A DNA stretch of 52,676 nt from Lachnospiraceae bacterium (lineage in GTDB: Bacteria; Bacillota; Clostridia; Lachnospirales; Lachnospiraceae), in assembly GCA_910575835.1 (NCBI GenBank), contig CAJTGB010000036.1, forward strand, positions 1 through 52,676. The letters are read 5' to 3'. A model generated the notes under the pieces. That model did no database searches. It had not been told where the DNA came from and worked only from the letters and a program-made list of their open reading frames with translations. Positions 14,338-22,646 of the stretch are shown here, piece by piece. The translations under genes and the position numbers were made by a program. Every line of letters starts with the position of its first letter. Position 1 is the stretch's first letter.

Positions 14338-14414
14338 CTACAAACACTGTGTAGAATAAAGTACTTTTAGTATAGAAAATCAACATTTTGTATAGGGAAA
14401 TTTCTTGCTATAAT
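14338..14414 (+). promoter_or_regulatory. promoter and possible operator of the sugar-transport operon
   Basis: An extended -10 TGC-TATAAT (14406-14414) has a weak -35 TTTTGT (14386-14391) at 17-bp spacing. Upstream, CTACA-n7-TGTAG (14338-14354) is an inverted repeat that could bind the divergent YesN-like activator. A weak -35 fits an activated promoter. The operator is inference. Confidence 0.5.
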
Positions 14415-14456
14415 TAATGTATTGAAAGGGCCCAATAAAAAAAGGAGAAATTAAGT

Positions 14457-15782
14457 ATGAAACAGAAAAAAGTTTTAGCGTTGCTGCTCGCCGCAGCGAT
14501 GACAGTGGGAATATTGAACGGATGTTCAAAAAGGCCGGAAGGAAGTAACACGACAGACTCAAAGACGGAAGAGTCAGGGGAGACAAAGGACGATTCCGAA
14601 GCAGCCGAGAGCACCGGCGTGACACTTGAGTTTCAGCATAATATGACTGGTGTGATTACCGACGCTATTGAAGATGCATGTAAAGACTTTACAAAGGAAA
14701 CCGGAATTGGGGTGGAGGTATCGGCGCCTGGTACTTATGGAGAAATGATAAAAGCGCGTATGGCGTCCAACGATATGCCGGACGTGTTCTCTACACATGG
14801 TTGGTCTACCTCTCTTTACGTAGAATATTTGGAACCGATCAATGATCAGCCGTTTGCAGATAAGATTGTAGATTCTATCCGAGATATGCTTACGGATGCA
14901 GATGGAAATATGTATGTTCTTCCGGCTGACGCAGACCTGAGCGGTATGACCTTTAACAAAACTGTCCTAGAGGATGCAGGCGTAAAGGTAGAAGAACTCA
15001 AAACCTGGGATGATTTTACAGAGGCATGTAAGAAAGTAAAAGACAGCGGTAAGACGCCGATTCATGTAGGCGGAAAAGATTCTTGGACGATTGGAACTAT
15101 GCTGGATCTCATTGCGCCAACGTTTTTGACTAACAATGAAGAGACAAGCGAAGCGGAAGCGCTTTTGGATGGAAGTTTTGACTGGAATAAATGGGAGCCA
15201 ATCAGTGAGATGGTAAAAGATTGGTATGAGAGTGGTTATTTCAATGTGGACTGCCTGACTGCAGATTATATTACAAGCTGTAAAGCACTGGCGCAGGACG
15301 AGGCGGCGTTTACGTTTTACACAGGGAAGGCGGTAGCCGAGGCACAGCAGACCAATCCGGAAGCGGATTTGGGAATCATGCCGATTCCGGCGGCCGACGA
15401 AAACAGTGAGCCTTGTCTGATTGGCGGGGAAGATCTGGCTGTAGGCGTATGGAAAGACAGTCCTCACAAGGATGAGGCAATGCAGCTTTTGAATTATTTG
15501 GCAAGGCCGGAGGTATGTTCCAAATTGGCTACTGCCTGTGGTATGCCGGCTGGTCTTACGGATGTAGAAAGCGAGACGGGTATCCTGAAGCCATACTATG
15601 AGAAGTATATGAGCGAGGGTGTATACACCATTCCATATTTTGACCGTGTATATCTGCCAAGCGGCCTGTACGATGTTATGTGTACGACTGGAACCAGTAT
15701 TCTGGCAGGTGAAAAGAATGCTGTAAAGGATTCCATTGCTGATATGAAACAGGCATATGAAGAAAAGTTAGCGCAACATTGA
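14457..15782 (+). CDS. extracellular sugar-binding lipoprotein of an ABC importer
   Basis: Family 1 solute-binding protein that captures a sugar outside the membrane and delivers it to the permeases encoded next. The 441-residue precursor has a lipoprotein signal (MKQKKVLALLLAAAMTVG then ILNGC, lipid-modified Cys near 23), a Ser/Thr/Glu-rich linker and the fold visible from LEFQHNMTG onward (PDVFSTHG, YVLPADADLSGM, PARPEV-like segment near the C-terminus). AAAGGAG at 14441-14447 precedes the ATG. The alpha-galactosidase in the same operon suggests an alpha-galactoside such as melibiose, raffinose or galactosyl-glycerol. That substrate is inferred from context only. Confidence 0.92.
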   Translation: MKQKKVLALLLAAAMTVGILNGCSKRPEGSNTTDSKTEESGETKDDSEAAESTGVTLEFQHNMTGVITDAIEDACKDFTKETGIGVEVSAPGTYGEMIKARMASNDMPDVFSTHGWSTSLYVEYLEPINDQPFADKIVDSIRDMLTDADGNMYVLPADADLSGMTFNKTVLEDAGVKVEELKTWDDFTEACKKVKDSGKTPIHVGGKDSWTIGTMLDLIAPTFLTNNEETSEAEALLDGSFDWNKWEPISEMVKDWYESGYFNVDCLTADYITSCKALAQDEAAFTFYTGKAVAEAQQTNPEADLGIMPIPAADENSEPCLIGGEDLAVGVWKDSPHKDEAMQLLNYLARPEVCSKLATACGMPAGLTDVESETGILKPYYEKYMSEGVYTIPYFDRVYLPSGLYDVMCTTGTSILAGEKNAVKDSIADMKQAYEEKLAQH

Positions 15783-15792
15783 TAGAGACAAG

Positions 15793-15824
15793 GGAGTGCT
15801 GAGTTACGCAGCGCTCCTTTTTTT
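15793..15824 (+). terminator. intra-operonic Rho-independent terminator
   Basis: GGAGTGCTG (15793-15801) pairs with CAGCGCTCC (15809-15817), with one G-U pair, followed by seven T. It sits between the binding-protein gene and the first permease. Partial read-through would yield more binding protein than permease, a common arrangement in importers. Confidence 0.85.
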
Positions 15825-15843
15825 AGAAAAGAGGAGGATAGAC

Positions 15844-16713
15844 ATGATTCGTCGAAAATGGATTACTAATATTTTTTATATTCCGGCAATTCTTTTGTTT
15901 TTATTTTTTGTCATTTATCCATTTATTGAAGGGATTCGGATTTCGTTTACCAACTGGAACGGATATTCCCAGCAGTATAAATACATAGGAATGGCAAACT
16001 ATCTGAAGATGTTTCAGGATGAAAATATTTTGACTGCTTTGAAAAATACGCTGATCTATGGTGTGGGAAGTACGATTATACAGAATGTTTTGGGATTGTC
16101 TTATGCAATCTTGTTGAATACGAAGATGAAAGGCAGAACACTGATTCGTACCGTTGTGTATGCACCGGTTATGATTTCCGGTCTTGTTATGGGTTATATC
16201 ATGTATTTTTTGGTACAGTATGACGGGGGTGCATTGAATGACATTCTGACTGCTTTGGGAGTCGCGCCGATAGACTGGTTAAGTGACGGAAATAGGGCCG
16301 TGATTATTATGACCTTAATCAATAGTATTCAGTATGTTGGTATATCCATGGTTATATATCTGGCAGGGCTTCAAAATATTTCTTCTCAGTATTATGAGGC
16401 GGCTGCAATAGACGGCGTAAGCGGTTGGCAGCAGTTCCGTTATATTACGGTACCCCTGTTGATTCCGGCTATCTCTTCTTCCGTGACGTTGAACCTGATC
16501 GGCGGATTGAAATTGTTCGATGTTATTCAGGCGTTGACCAAAGGCGGCCCGGGCTATGCGTCCCATTCTTTGTCTACCTTGGTAGCAAACCAGTATTTCC
16601 AGGCGACCAATGCGGGCTACTCTGCAACCATTGGACTTTTCTCCTTTGTGTTGATTATGATTTTGAGTAACATTGTTACCACATATTTCAATAAGAAGGA
16701 GGTATACATGTAA
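15844..16713 (+). CDS. sugar ABC transporter permease (MalF/UgpA-like)
   Basis: Inner-membrane subunit of a carbohydrate importer, 289 residues with about six membrane segments. The first (about 8-30) contains IPAILLFLFFVIYPF. The cytoplasmic EAA loop YYEAAAIDGVSGWQQF, which docks the ATPase, is intact and is followed by VPLLIPA. The frame opens further upstream (GTG 15796) inside the terminator, but GAGGAGG at 15831-15837 fixes the ATG at 15844. Its stop overlaps the next start (TAATG). No ATPase gene is in this cargo, so a shared MsmK-like ATPase encoded elsewhere is presumably used, as in many Firmicutes. Confidence 0.93.
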   Translation: MIRRKWITNIFYIPAILLFLFFVIYPFIEGIRISFTNWNGYSQQYKYIGMANYLKMFQDENILTALKNTLIYGVGSTIIQNVLGLSYAILLNTKMKGRTLIRTVVYAPVMISGLVMGYIMYFLVQYDGGALNDILTALGVAPIDWLSDGNRAVIIMTLINSIQYVGISMVIYLAGLQNISSQYYEAAAIDGVSGWQQFRYITVPLLIPAISSSVTLNLIGGLKLFDVIQALTKGGPGYASHSLSTLVANQYFQATNAGYSATIGLFSFVLIMILSNIVTTYFNKKEVYM

Positions 16714-17525
16714 TGAAAAAGAAAAATTGGTGGCTTTATTTGCTTGGCCTTGTGATTATCGTGGTACATTTTATTCCCATCTATATCTTGTTAGGGGTTG
16801 CGGCAAAATCGTCTATGGATATCACTTCTAAGTGGATATTGCCCGGCTATGTGGAATGGAATAATTTTAAAGAGGCGTTAAATGGCGGTAATATGCTGCT
16901 GGCTCTAAAAAATACGGCAATTATTACGGTATTTTCCGTTTTTTTTGTTACGGTGATCGGGGCGTTTTCTGCCTATCCTTTGGCGCGGAACCGTTCCCGT
17001 TTAAATACGGTGGTGAAGAGCTTTATTCTAGGTATTATGATGATACCAGGGTTGAGCGTTCTGGTTCCTTTGTACAGTACGATGGTAAAGATTCACGGAA
17101 TTTCTACCTATTGGGGTATCATTGTAGTTTTGGTAACCTTCAACCTGCCCATGAGTATCTTTTTGTTTTCGAACTTTATTGCAGGGATTCCGGTAGCTCT
17201 GGAAGAAGCGGCGTTTATTGATGGATGTAATCCGATTCAGACATTTTTTAAGATTATATTGCCGCAGTTAAAGCCGGTTGTAGCTAGTGTAGTGATTTTA
17301 ACTGGAGTGGGCTGCTGGAATGATTATCAGTTTTCGCTGTATTTCCTGCAATCACCCCAATATAGGACCATCCCTCTTGCGGTAGCCAGTTATTTTTCCC
17401 AAACGGCAAATAACATGAATGCGGCGGCGGCTTCTGCTTTGCTTGGAGTACTCCCGGTATTGCTGCTGTTTATTTTCCTGCAGAAGTACTTCATCAAAGG
17501 AATGGTAGATAGTGCGATAAAATAG
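16713..17525 (+). CDS. sugar ABC transporter permease (MalG/UgpE-like)
   Basis: Second permease of the importer, 270 residues. It has an N-terminal membrane segment (LYLLGLVIIVVHFIPIYILL), about five more membrane segments and the EAA-type loop LEEAAFIDGCNPIQTFFKI followed by ILPQLKP. It overlaps the upstream permease by one base (TAATG), with AAGGAGG at 16696-16702, and so is translationally coupled. It should form a heterodimer with the preceding protein. Confidence 0.93.
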   Translation: MKKKNWWLYLLGLVIIVVHFIPIYILLGVAAKSSMDITSKWILPGYVEWNNFKEALNGGNMLLALKNTAIITVFSVFFVTVIGAFSAYPLARNRSRLNTVVKSFILGIMMIPGLSVLVPLYSTMVKIHGISTYWGIIVVLVTFNLPMSIFLFSNFIAGIPVALEEAAFIDGCNPIQTFFKIILPQLKPVVASVVILTGVGCWNDYQFSLYFLQSPQYRTIPLAVASYFSQTANNMNAAAASALLGVLPVLLLFIFLQKYFIKGMVDSAIK

Positions 17526-17538
17526 TGGAGGAGAGATA

Positions 17539-19299
17539 ATGGTAAATGTAAAACAGGAATGGAAAGTAACCGGTAGTTTTCCAATGGAATACCAGGTTCA
17601 TACCATTTGGACAGACGGGAGGAAACAGTGCCATAAGCTTTGTCTTAGGTATGATGTCAGTACCCAGAAGGAAGAACGAAAGCTCCGGCTTGTGAGGAAT
17701 TTTCCGATGTTGGATATCAGCGGACGGTGGTATCCTACCTGCGGTTTTGACCGGTCGATAAAAGCGGATTGGTCTGAGGGCGTTCATTCTATGACTGCAA
17801 TCTCAGCACCGGTCATGTGTTTCTATAATGCGGCGTCTCAAAATCGGCATACAATCGCTTTATCCGAGATAAAGCAGGAGCTTATCATGCAGTATGGAAT
17901 ACATGAAGAAGATGGGACTATGATGTGCCAAGTTGAGATGACGCTTCCCAAGGGTATGTTTCCTGAAGGCTATGAACTGCTGATTTGGGAGTCTGAGAAG
18001 GAGGAGCCTTATTGGTGCACATTGAATGAGGTGCGTGCGTGGTGGGAGAAAGAACTAACCATTGAGCCGATGAGTGTTCCGGATGTGGCAAGACTTCCTA
18101 TGTATTCCTTTTGGTATTCCCAGCATCAGAATGTAACGGCAGAGAGTGTGGAGGCAGAGAGCAAGCGAGCGGCAAGCCTGGGATTTTCCAGCGTAATCGT
18201 GGACGACGGTTGGCAGACAGAGGATAACCAAAGAGGTTATGCCTTTTGCGGAGATTGGGAACCCTCTAAGGTAAAATTCCCAGATTTCCCGGGTCATGTA
18301 AAGCGAGTGCAGGAAATGGGACTTAAGTATATCGTGTGGTTTTCGGTTCCGTATATCGGAAAGAAGTCTCGTATCTGGGAAAGCTTTCAGGACAAGCTGC
18401 TGTGCTATGATGGATTTCAACAAGCAGGAGTTCTGGATCTTCGGTATCCGGAGGTACGGGAATATCTAAAAAGGATTTATAAAAGAGCGGTCAATGAGTG
18501 GAAGATAGACGGTTTAAAGCTGGATTTTATTGATGAATTTTACCTGCGCAAAGACAGCCCGTTTTTTGAGGAAGGCATGGATTGCGCCGATATACAAGAG
18601 GCGCTCAATCGCTTACTGACTGAGACAATGACTGAGCTTACAGCAATTCGTCCTGATTGTATGATTGAGTTTCGGCAAAGATACATAGGCCCTCAGATTC
18701 GGAAGTATGGTAATCTTCTGAGGGTCAGCGATTGTCCGGGAGCTGGAATCAGTAATCGGATCGGTACGGTGGATCTTCGCTTGCTGTCAGGGGAAACGGC
18801 GGTTCATTCGGATATGCTGATGTGGCACAAAGAAGAGAGGGCGGAGGAAGCAGCTTTGCAGATTGAAAGCTCTTTATTTTCTACAGTACAGATTTCGGTA
18901 GATTTAAGTACATTAACAGAACGGATGCGCAAGCTTTTGATTTACTGGATAACATTTATGAAAGAAAAAGCAAAGCTTTTGCAGGAGTCGCAGCTTCAGC
19001 CGGCAGAGCCGGAAAATCTGTATCCGGAGGTTGCTGCTGATAACGAAGGTGAACGGCTTCTGGTACACTATAGCGGCAAAAGAGCGGTTGATTTGCGGCA
19101 GATGCCAAAGCAGATGACCTATATCCATGGAACAAAAGCAGAGGAGGTTATTTTCCGGATGCCTAAAGGCGCATCGCTTCATTACCAAATGTTGGATTGT
19201 GTGGGAGACCTCCAAGAAAAAGGAGTCTGGAAAAAAGAAGGTTTTGAAACGCTGTCTGTTCCCACTGGCGGCATAGTGGAATTATGGTGTGACAGATAG
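17539..19299 (+). CDS. alpha-galactosidase-like glycoside hydrolase (GH36 type)
   Basis: Probably hydrolyses terminal alpha-galactosides brought in by the upstream importer. The 586-residue protein has no signal peptide or membrane segment, so it should act in the cytoplasm. The (beta/alpha)8 domain spans about 175-480. It shows VIVDDGWQTED at strand 2, the candidate nucleophile D329 in GLKLDFIDEF and a candidate acid/base D398 in RVSDCPGAG. The shorter length than classical 700-residue GH36 enzymes and the unusual DFIDEF motif place it in a divergent GH36/melibiase subgroup, so the exact substrate is open. GGAGGAG at 17527-17533 precedes the ATG. It is the last gene of the cargo operon; the IS repeat starts 35 bp later. 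Confidence 0.82.
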   Translation: MVNVKQEWKVTGSFPMEYQVHTIWTDGRKQCHKLCLRYDVSTQKEERKLRLVRNFPMLDISGRWYPTCGFDRSIKADWSEGVHSMTAISAPVMCFYNAASQNRHTIALSEIKQELIMQYGIHEEDGTMMCQVEMTLPKGMFPEGYELLIWESEKEEPYWCTLNEVRAWWEKELTIEPMSVPDVARLPMYSFWYSQHQNVTAESVEAESKRAASLGFSSVIVDDGWQTEDNQRGYAFCGDWEPSKVKFPDFPGHVKRVQEMGLKYIVWFSVPYIGKKSRIWESFQDKLLCYDGFQQAGVLDLRYPEVREYLKRIYKRAVNEWKIDGLKLDFIDEFYLRKDSPFFEEGMDCADIQEALNRLLTETMTELTAIRPDCMIEFRQRYIGPQIRKYGNLLRVSDCPGAGISNRIGTVDLRLLSGETAVHSDMLMWHKEERAEEAALQIESSLFSTVQISVDLSTLTERMRKLLIYWITFMKEKAKLLQESQLQPAEPENLYPEVAADNEGERLLVHYSGKRAVDLRQMPKQMTYIHGTKAEEVIFRMPKGASLHYQMLDCVGDLQEKGVWKKEGFETLSVPTGGIVELWCDR

Positions 19300-19333
19300 A
19301 TAACGTTATACGTTAGTTTTCCGCCATTATTTT

Positions 19334-19590
19334 TGGGAGTGTTGCAAAATAACTGATTAGGCAGTTATAAACGCGAGACTCCCTCGCTTTTGATAAAAAA
19401 GAGAAGATTTTCCACATTTATGGATATCTTCTCTTTTTTTGACGCACTTTAACACAGCTTCTATATATTTTGTTTTTTTTTACGCTGTTTTTATTTTAAA
19501 TAGATAATTTCCTGTCCGCTCATTCTGTATTTTGGCATGCAGCTTATTGATGTTATATCCCAAACACAATATTTGCCTACAGACTTTTTG
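19334..19590 (-). mobile_element. IS1182-like element, inverted partial copy
   Basis: Inverted fragment matching the 3' part of the IS at 10169-10980. The terminal repeat TGGGAGTGTTGCAAAATA is at 19334-19351. On the minus strand it continues through the same hairpins to the transposase C-terminal tail (NINKLHAKIQNERTGNYLF, stop at 19480-19482). Similarity ends near 19590. It differs from the left copy by an extra hairpin, AAAAAAGAGAAGAT (19395-19408) with ATCTTCTCTTTTTT (19426-19439), probably the element's own terminator. The terminal repeat faces the cargo, mirroring the left copy. Confidence 0.83.
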
Positions 19591-19720
19591 GTGTAAAAAT
19601 TCAACTTATCCTTAGTGATTCTTAATTATTTGTAGAGAGAATATAGGGATTTACGTCTTATTATATCTGTATACCGAAAGAGGAGAAAGATATTATTTTT
19701 TATAGAAAGGATGAGGACGT
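19591..19720. other. intergenic remnant upstream of the ABC exporter
   Basis: AT-rich stretch between the truncated IS copy and the exporter operon. I see no confident promoter. A purine-rich AGAAAGGA precedes the ATG at 19721. If the exporter was once joined to the kinase at 10159, its original upstream sequence may lie partly here. Confidence 0.4.
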
Positions 19721-20605
19721 ATGTCTACTACAATCGAAATCAGGAATCTGAATCAATATTACGGCAGGAAGCAGGCGCTAAGGGATATCAACCTTACGAT
19801 CGAGACCGGCATGTTCGGTCTCTTAGGGAGAAACGGAGCGGGAAAGACTACGCTTATGAAGGTGATCGCGACGCTTCTGCCCCGGTCAGAGGGGGAAGTG
19901 TCCGTGTGCGGGAGAAGCACGTTAAGGCCGCAGGAGGTTCGGAAGATCGTAGGATATCTTCCCCAGGACTTCTCCATGTACCCCAATATGACAGTGTATG
20001 AGGCTATGGATTATCTGGGCGTGCTGTCAGGATTAAGCAGGGCGAAGCGCCGCCAGCGAATCCCCAGGCTTCTCCAGCGGGTCAATCTCCAGGACGATAA
20101 GCGCAAGAAGGTGAAGGCCTTGTCCGGCGGAATGAAGAGAAGGCTCGGTATCGCACAGGCGATCCTTCATAATCCCAAGGTCTTGATCGTGGATGAGCCG
20201 ACGGCAGGGCTTGACCCGGAGGAGAGGGTGCGTTTCCGCAATCTTCTGTGCGAGATCGCGGAGGAGAGGATCGTGATACTGTCAACTCATATAGTGGGGG
20301 ATATCGAGGCGACCTGCGAGGATATCGCCGTCTTAGACGAGGGAAGTGTGATCTATCAGGGGACGGTGACGGATCTGATCGCTATGACGGAAGGGAAGGT
20401 GTATACCGCAGAGATCAGCAAGAGGGAGCTTGAAGCTCTGAAGAAGGATTATATCGTGACCAGTATGCTCACTCTGGGTAATAATGTGATGGCGCGTTTT
20501 CTGGCGGAAGAGAGGCCGTTTGCCTCGGCAAAGCTCTGTGAAGCGGGTGTGGAAGATGCATATATGTACCTGATGCACGCAGAAAGGGGGGAGCTCGGAT
20601 GCTAG
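19721..20605 (+). CDS. ABC exporter ATP-binding protein
   Basis: ATPase of an ABC-2-type transporter, 294 residues. It has Walker A GRNGAGKTT (36-44), Q-loop YLPQD, signature LSGGMKRRLGIAQA, Walker B VLIVDEPTAGLD and the switch histidine in STHIVGD. The last 80 residues are an accessory region typical of drug, peptide or lantibiotic-type exporters. Its end overlaps the permease start by 7 bp. It is probably the transporter served by the regulator/kinase at 8277-10159, to which it would be adjacent if the IS-bounded cargo were absent. The substrate is unknown. Confidence 0.92.
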   Translation: MSTTIEIRNLNQYYGRKQALRDINLTIETGMFGLLGRNGAGKTTLMKVIATLLPRSEGEVSVCGRSTLRPQEVRKIVGYLPQDFSMYPNMTVYEAMDYLGVLSGLSRAKRRQRIPRLLQRVNLQDDKRKKVKALSGGMKRRLGIAQAILHNPKVLIVDEPTAGLDPEERVRFRNLLCEIAEERIVILSTHIVGDIEATCEDIAVLDEGSVIYQGTVTDLIAMTEGKVYTAEISKRELEALKKDYIVTSMLTLGNNVMARFLAEERPFASAKLCEAGVEDAYMYLMHAERGELGC

Positions 20606-21909
20606 GGCAGTTATTTGCAAAGGAATGTAAGCAGACGGCAAAAAGCCTTATATACTGGCTGATCGTGCTGATCCTGATATTTGGTTTTACGACTCAGCTT
20701 GGCAATAATATGGAGATTGCAAAAGAGCCAAAGCCAGGACGGGCGAGCTATGGGTATCAGGCAAGCCATGACCCTGAGATTATTATGAGCCATACATTGG
20801 GGAAGCTGACGGAAGAATATTTCCGCGGGAACTATACGACTTATCCCATTGGCTTCTATAAGAATGTAACACTGGATAAGGAAGATGACCATAGGATCGG
20901 AGAGATCCTAAAGGAAGCGGCGGGAATCACCGGGAAAGAAGAGGCGGGCCGCGTGATGGAAGATTGGTATACGGCCCAGACAGAGTTAAAAGAGGCAGAG
21001 TCAGGCGGGACAGAAGCGGAAGATATGGGACCGAATGATGTGAATGCCGGGGATATGATGTATCGGGAGCCTTTGAAGATAGAGCCGGCGGCCGGCCTGA
21101 CCTATGAACGTTTTGCCGAGCTGATGGATGAAGCGGATAAGATCCTGGGCGGGGGTTCGGAGTACGGTAAGGATGACCGTGAGATGAATGCCGAAGTTCC
21201 TAAGACTTATGAGGATGCAAAAAAGGAGTATAATACCCTGATAGAGAAGGACGGGCTGACCGGCGGCTATGCCAGGCTGTTCTGTGATTACATGGGGATC
21301 TTCTTGGGCATACTGCCTGTATTTCTTGCGGTGACACGGGGAATGCGAGACCGGCGCGCTGTGATGCAGGAATTGATCTATACCCGGAGATGTCCGTCTC
21401 TTACGGTTGTGGCAAGTCGTTATCTTGCGATGATCGTGATGCTTGTGCTTCCGGTGCTTGCGCTGTCTGTGTTTCCTCTGGCAAAATGCATGAATTATGC
21501 CAGGACAGCCGGAATTACCGTGGATATGCTGGCATTTGTCAAATATACCTTTGGATGGCTGATGCCGATGATCATGATTGCGGCGGCGCTTGGAATGTTC
21601 CTTACAGAGCTTACCGATACTGCTGCGGCAGTGCTGGTACAGGGGGCATGGTGGTTTGTCGCGATATTTGGCGGCGTGCAGACTCTAAGAGGTGGTATGT
21701 ACGGCTGGAATCTGGTGCCAAGGCATAATACAGAATTTAACTGGCAGGGATATCATGATGGTTTTGCGCAGCTTGCTCTGAACAGGACGCTCTATGCGGC
21801 GGCGGCTCTTCTGCTGACCCTGCTGACGGCTTATATATATTCACAGAAAAGAAAAGGGAGGCTTCAGATTCGTGGAAAAATACTGGCAAATCGAAAAAGT
21901 AAATCTTAA
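20599..21909 (+). CDS. ABC-2-type permease subunit
   Basis: Membrane subunit of the exporter, 436 residues. One N-terminal membrane segment (SLIYWLIVLILIFGFTT) is followed by an extracytoplasmic region of about 190 residues rich in acidic residues. A C-terminal block of about five membrane segments follows (from LFCDYMGIFLGILPVFLAV). This one-plus-loop-plus-five layout is usual for ABC-2 permeases of peptide or toxin-immunity transporters. It overlaps the ATPase gene upstream and the next membrane-protein gene (start 21872) downstream. The large outer loop could be where a substrate is recognised. Confidence 0.85.
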   Translation: MLGQLFAKECKQTAKSLIYWLIVLILIFGFTTQLGNNMEIAKEPKPGRASYGYQASHDPEIIMSHTLGKLTEEYFRGNYTTYPIGFYKNVTLDKEDDHRIGEILKEAAGITGKEEAGRVMEDWYTAQTELKEAESGGTEAEDMGPNDVNAGDMMYREPLKIEPAAGLTYERFAELMDEADKILGGGSEYGKDDREMNAEVPKTYEDAKKEYNTLIEKDGLTGGYARLFCDYMGIFLGILPVFLAVTRGMRDRRAVMQELIYTRRCPSLTVVASRYLAMIVMLVLPVLALSVFPLAKCMNYARTAGITVDMLAFVKYTFGWLMPMIMIAAALGMFLTELTDTAAAVLVQGAWWFVAIFGGVQTLRGGMYGWNLVPRHNTEFNWQGYHDGFAQLALNRTLYAAAALLLTLLTAYIYSQKRKGRLQIRGKILANRKSKS

Positions 21910-22507
21910 ACATCACATCCCCCTGCATGTTCTGATCTGCGTCCTTATGCTTCTGGTATCGCCTTTATTGATGGGAGTGGAGAATCTTCAGGCGCAGGAT
22001 ACGGCAAAAGTCCTGGAGATGTACGCGGCTTTGATAGGAATCATCCTTCTGACTCCGGTTTTTTTGCCGGAGCAGGACCGCGATATCCGAGACCTGGTTT
22101 ATACCAAGTACGTGAACGGTTCGGCGGTGTATCTGGTGCGGATCCTTGGAAATATACTGCTTCTTGCGGCGATGCTCGGGCTGTATGTAGGGTTGCTTGT
22201 ATATAACAAATGTGAATTCCCGGCGGGAAAATATTTCTGCGGAACGTTGACGGAGATGCTGTTTTTGGGAGGCCTGGGGCTGTTCTTCTATGGGCTGTGC
22301 GACAATCTGGTGATCGGATACATGGCGCCTGTCGTATATTATATAGCGGCGATGGGGGGCGGGGAGAAATATATGAAGATGTTCTATCCGTTTTCTATGG
22401 CAAGAGGGAATTACGGTGAGAAGGTGTGGCTGGCTGCAGGGGCGTTCGTGCTTATAACTGCGGGAGTGTGGCTTCGCTGCAGAAGACAGCGGATGCTTCT
22501 TAGGTAA
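21872..22507 (+). CDS. membrane protein, probable second permease subunit
   Basis: 211-residue polytopic protein with about six membrane segments (for example HVLICVLMLLVSPLLMGV and MLFLGGLGLFFYGLC). I do not recognise a specific family beyond ABC-2-like membrane subunits. It starts with GTG at 21872, 10 bases after GGGAGG, and overlaps the previous permease by 38 bp. That coupling argues that it is part of the same complex. No terminator follows immediately. Confidence 0.75.
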   Translation: MEKYWQIEKVNLKHHIPLHVLICVLMLLVSPLLMGVENLQAQDTAKVLEMYAALIGIILLTPVFLPEQDRDIRDLVYTKYVNGSAVYLVRILGNILLLAAMLGLYVGLLVYNKCEFPAGKYFCGTLTEMLFLGGLGLFFYGLCDNLVIGYMAPVVYYIAAMGGGEKYMKMFYPFSMARGNYGEKVWLAAGAFVLITAGVWLRCRRQRMLLR

Positions 22508-22597
22508 CCGTTAATATTGCGTTTACAATTGCTGATACGATAGAAGACCGTCTTGAAAATGCACATGAATCGTGATACTATTGAAAATAGTGATAGA

Positions 22598-22621
22598 GCC
22601 TGCCGGCAGTATCCGGCGGGC
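22598..22621 (+). promoter_or_regulatory. leader hairpin upstream of the nucleotidyltransferase
   Basis: GCCTGCCGG (22598-22606) pairs with CCGGCGGGC (22613-22621), with one G-U pair, 12 bp before the GGAG of the next gene. No T run follows, so it is not a standard terminator. A weak TTGAAA-17-TACTAT promoter may lie at 22553-22581. Confidence 0.4.
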
Positions 22622-22646
22622 GACGATAGAAATGGAGATTATCAGT

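Noticed and set aside
15796-15843. Upstream GTG start for the first sugar permease
   Set aside because: It would begin inside the terminator stem. A clear GAGGAGG precedes the ATG at 15844.
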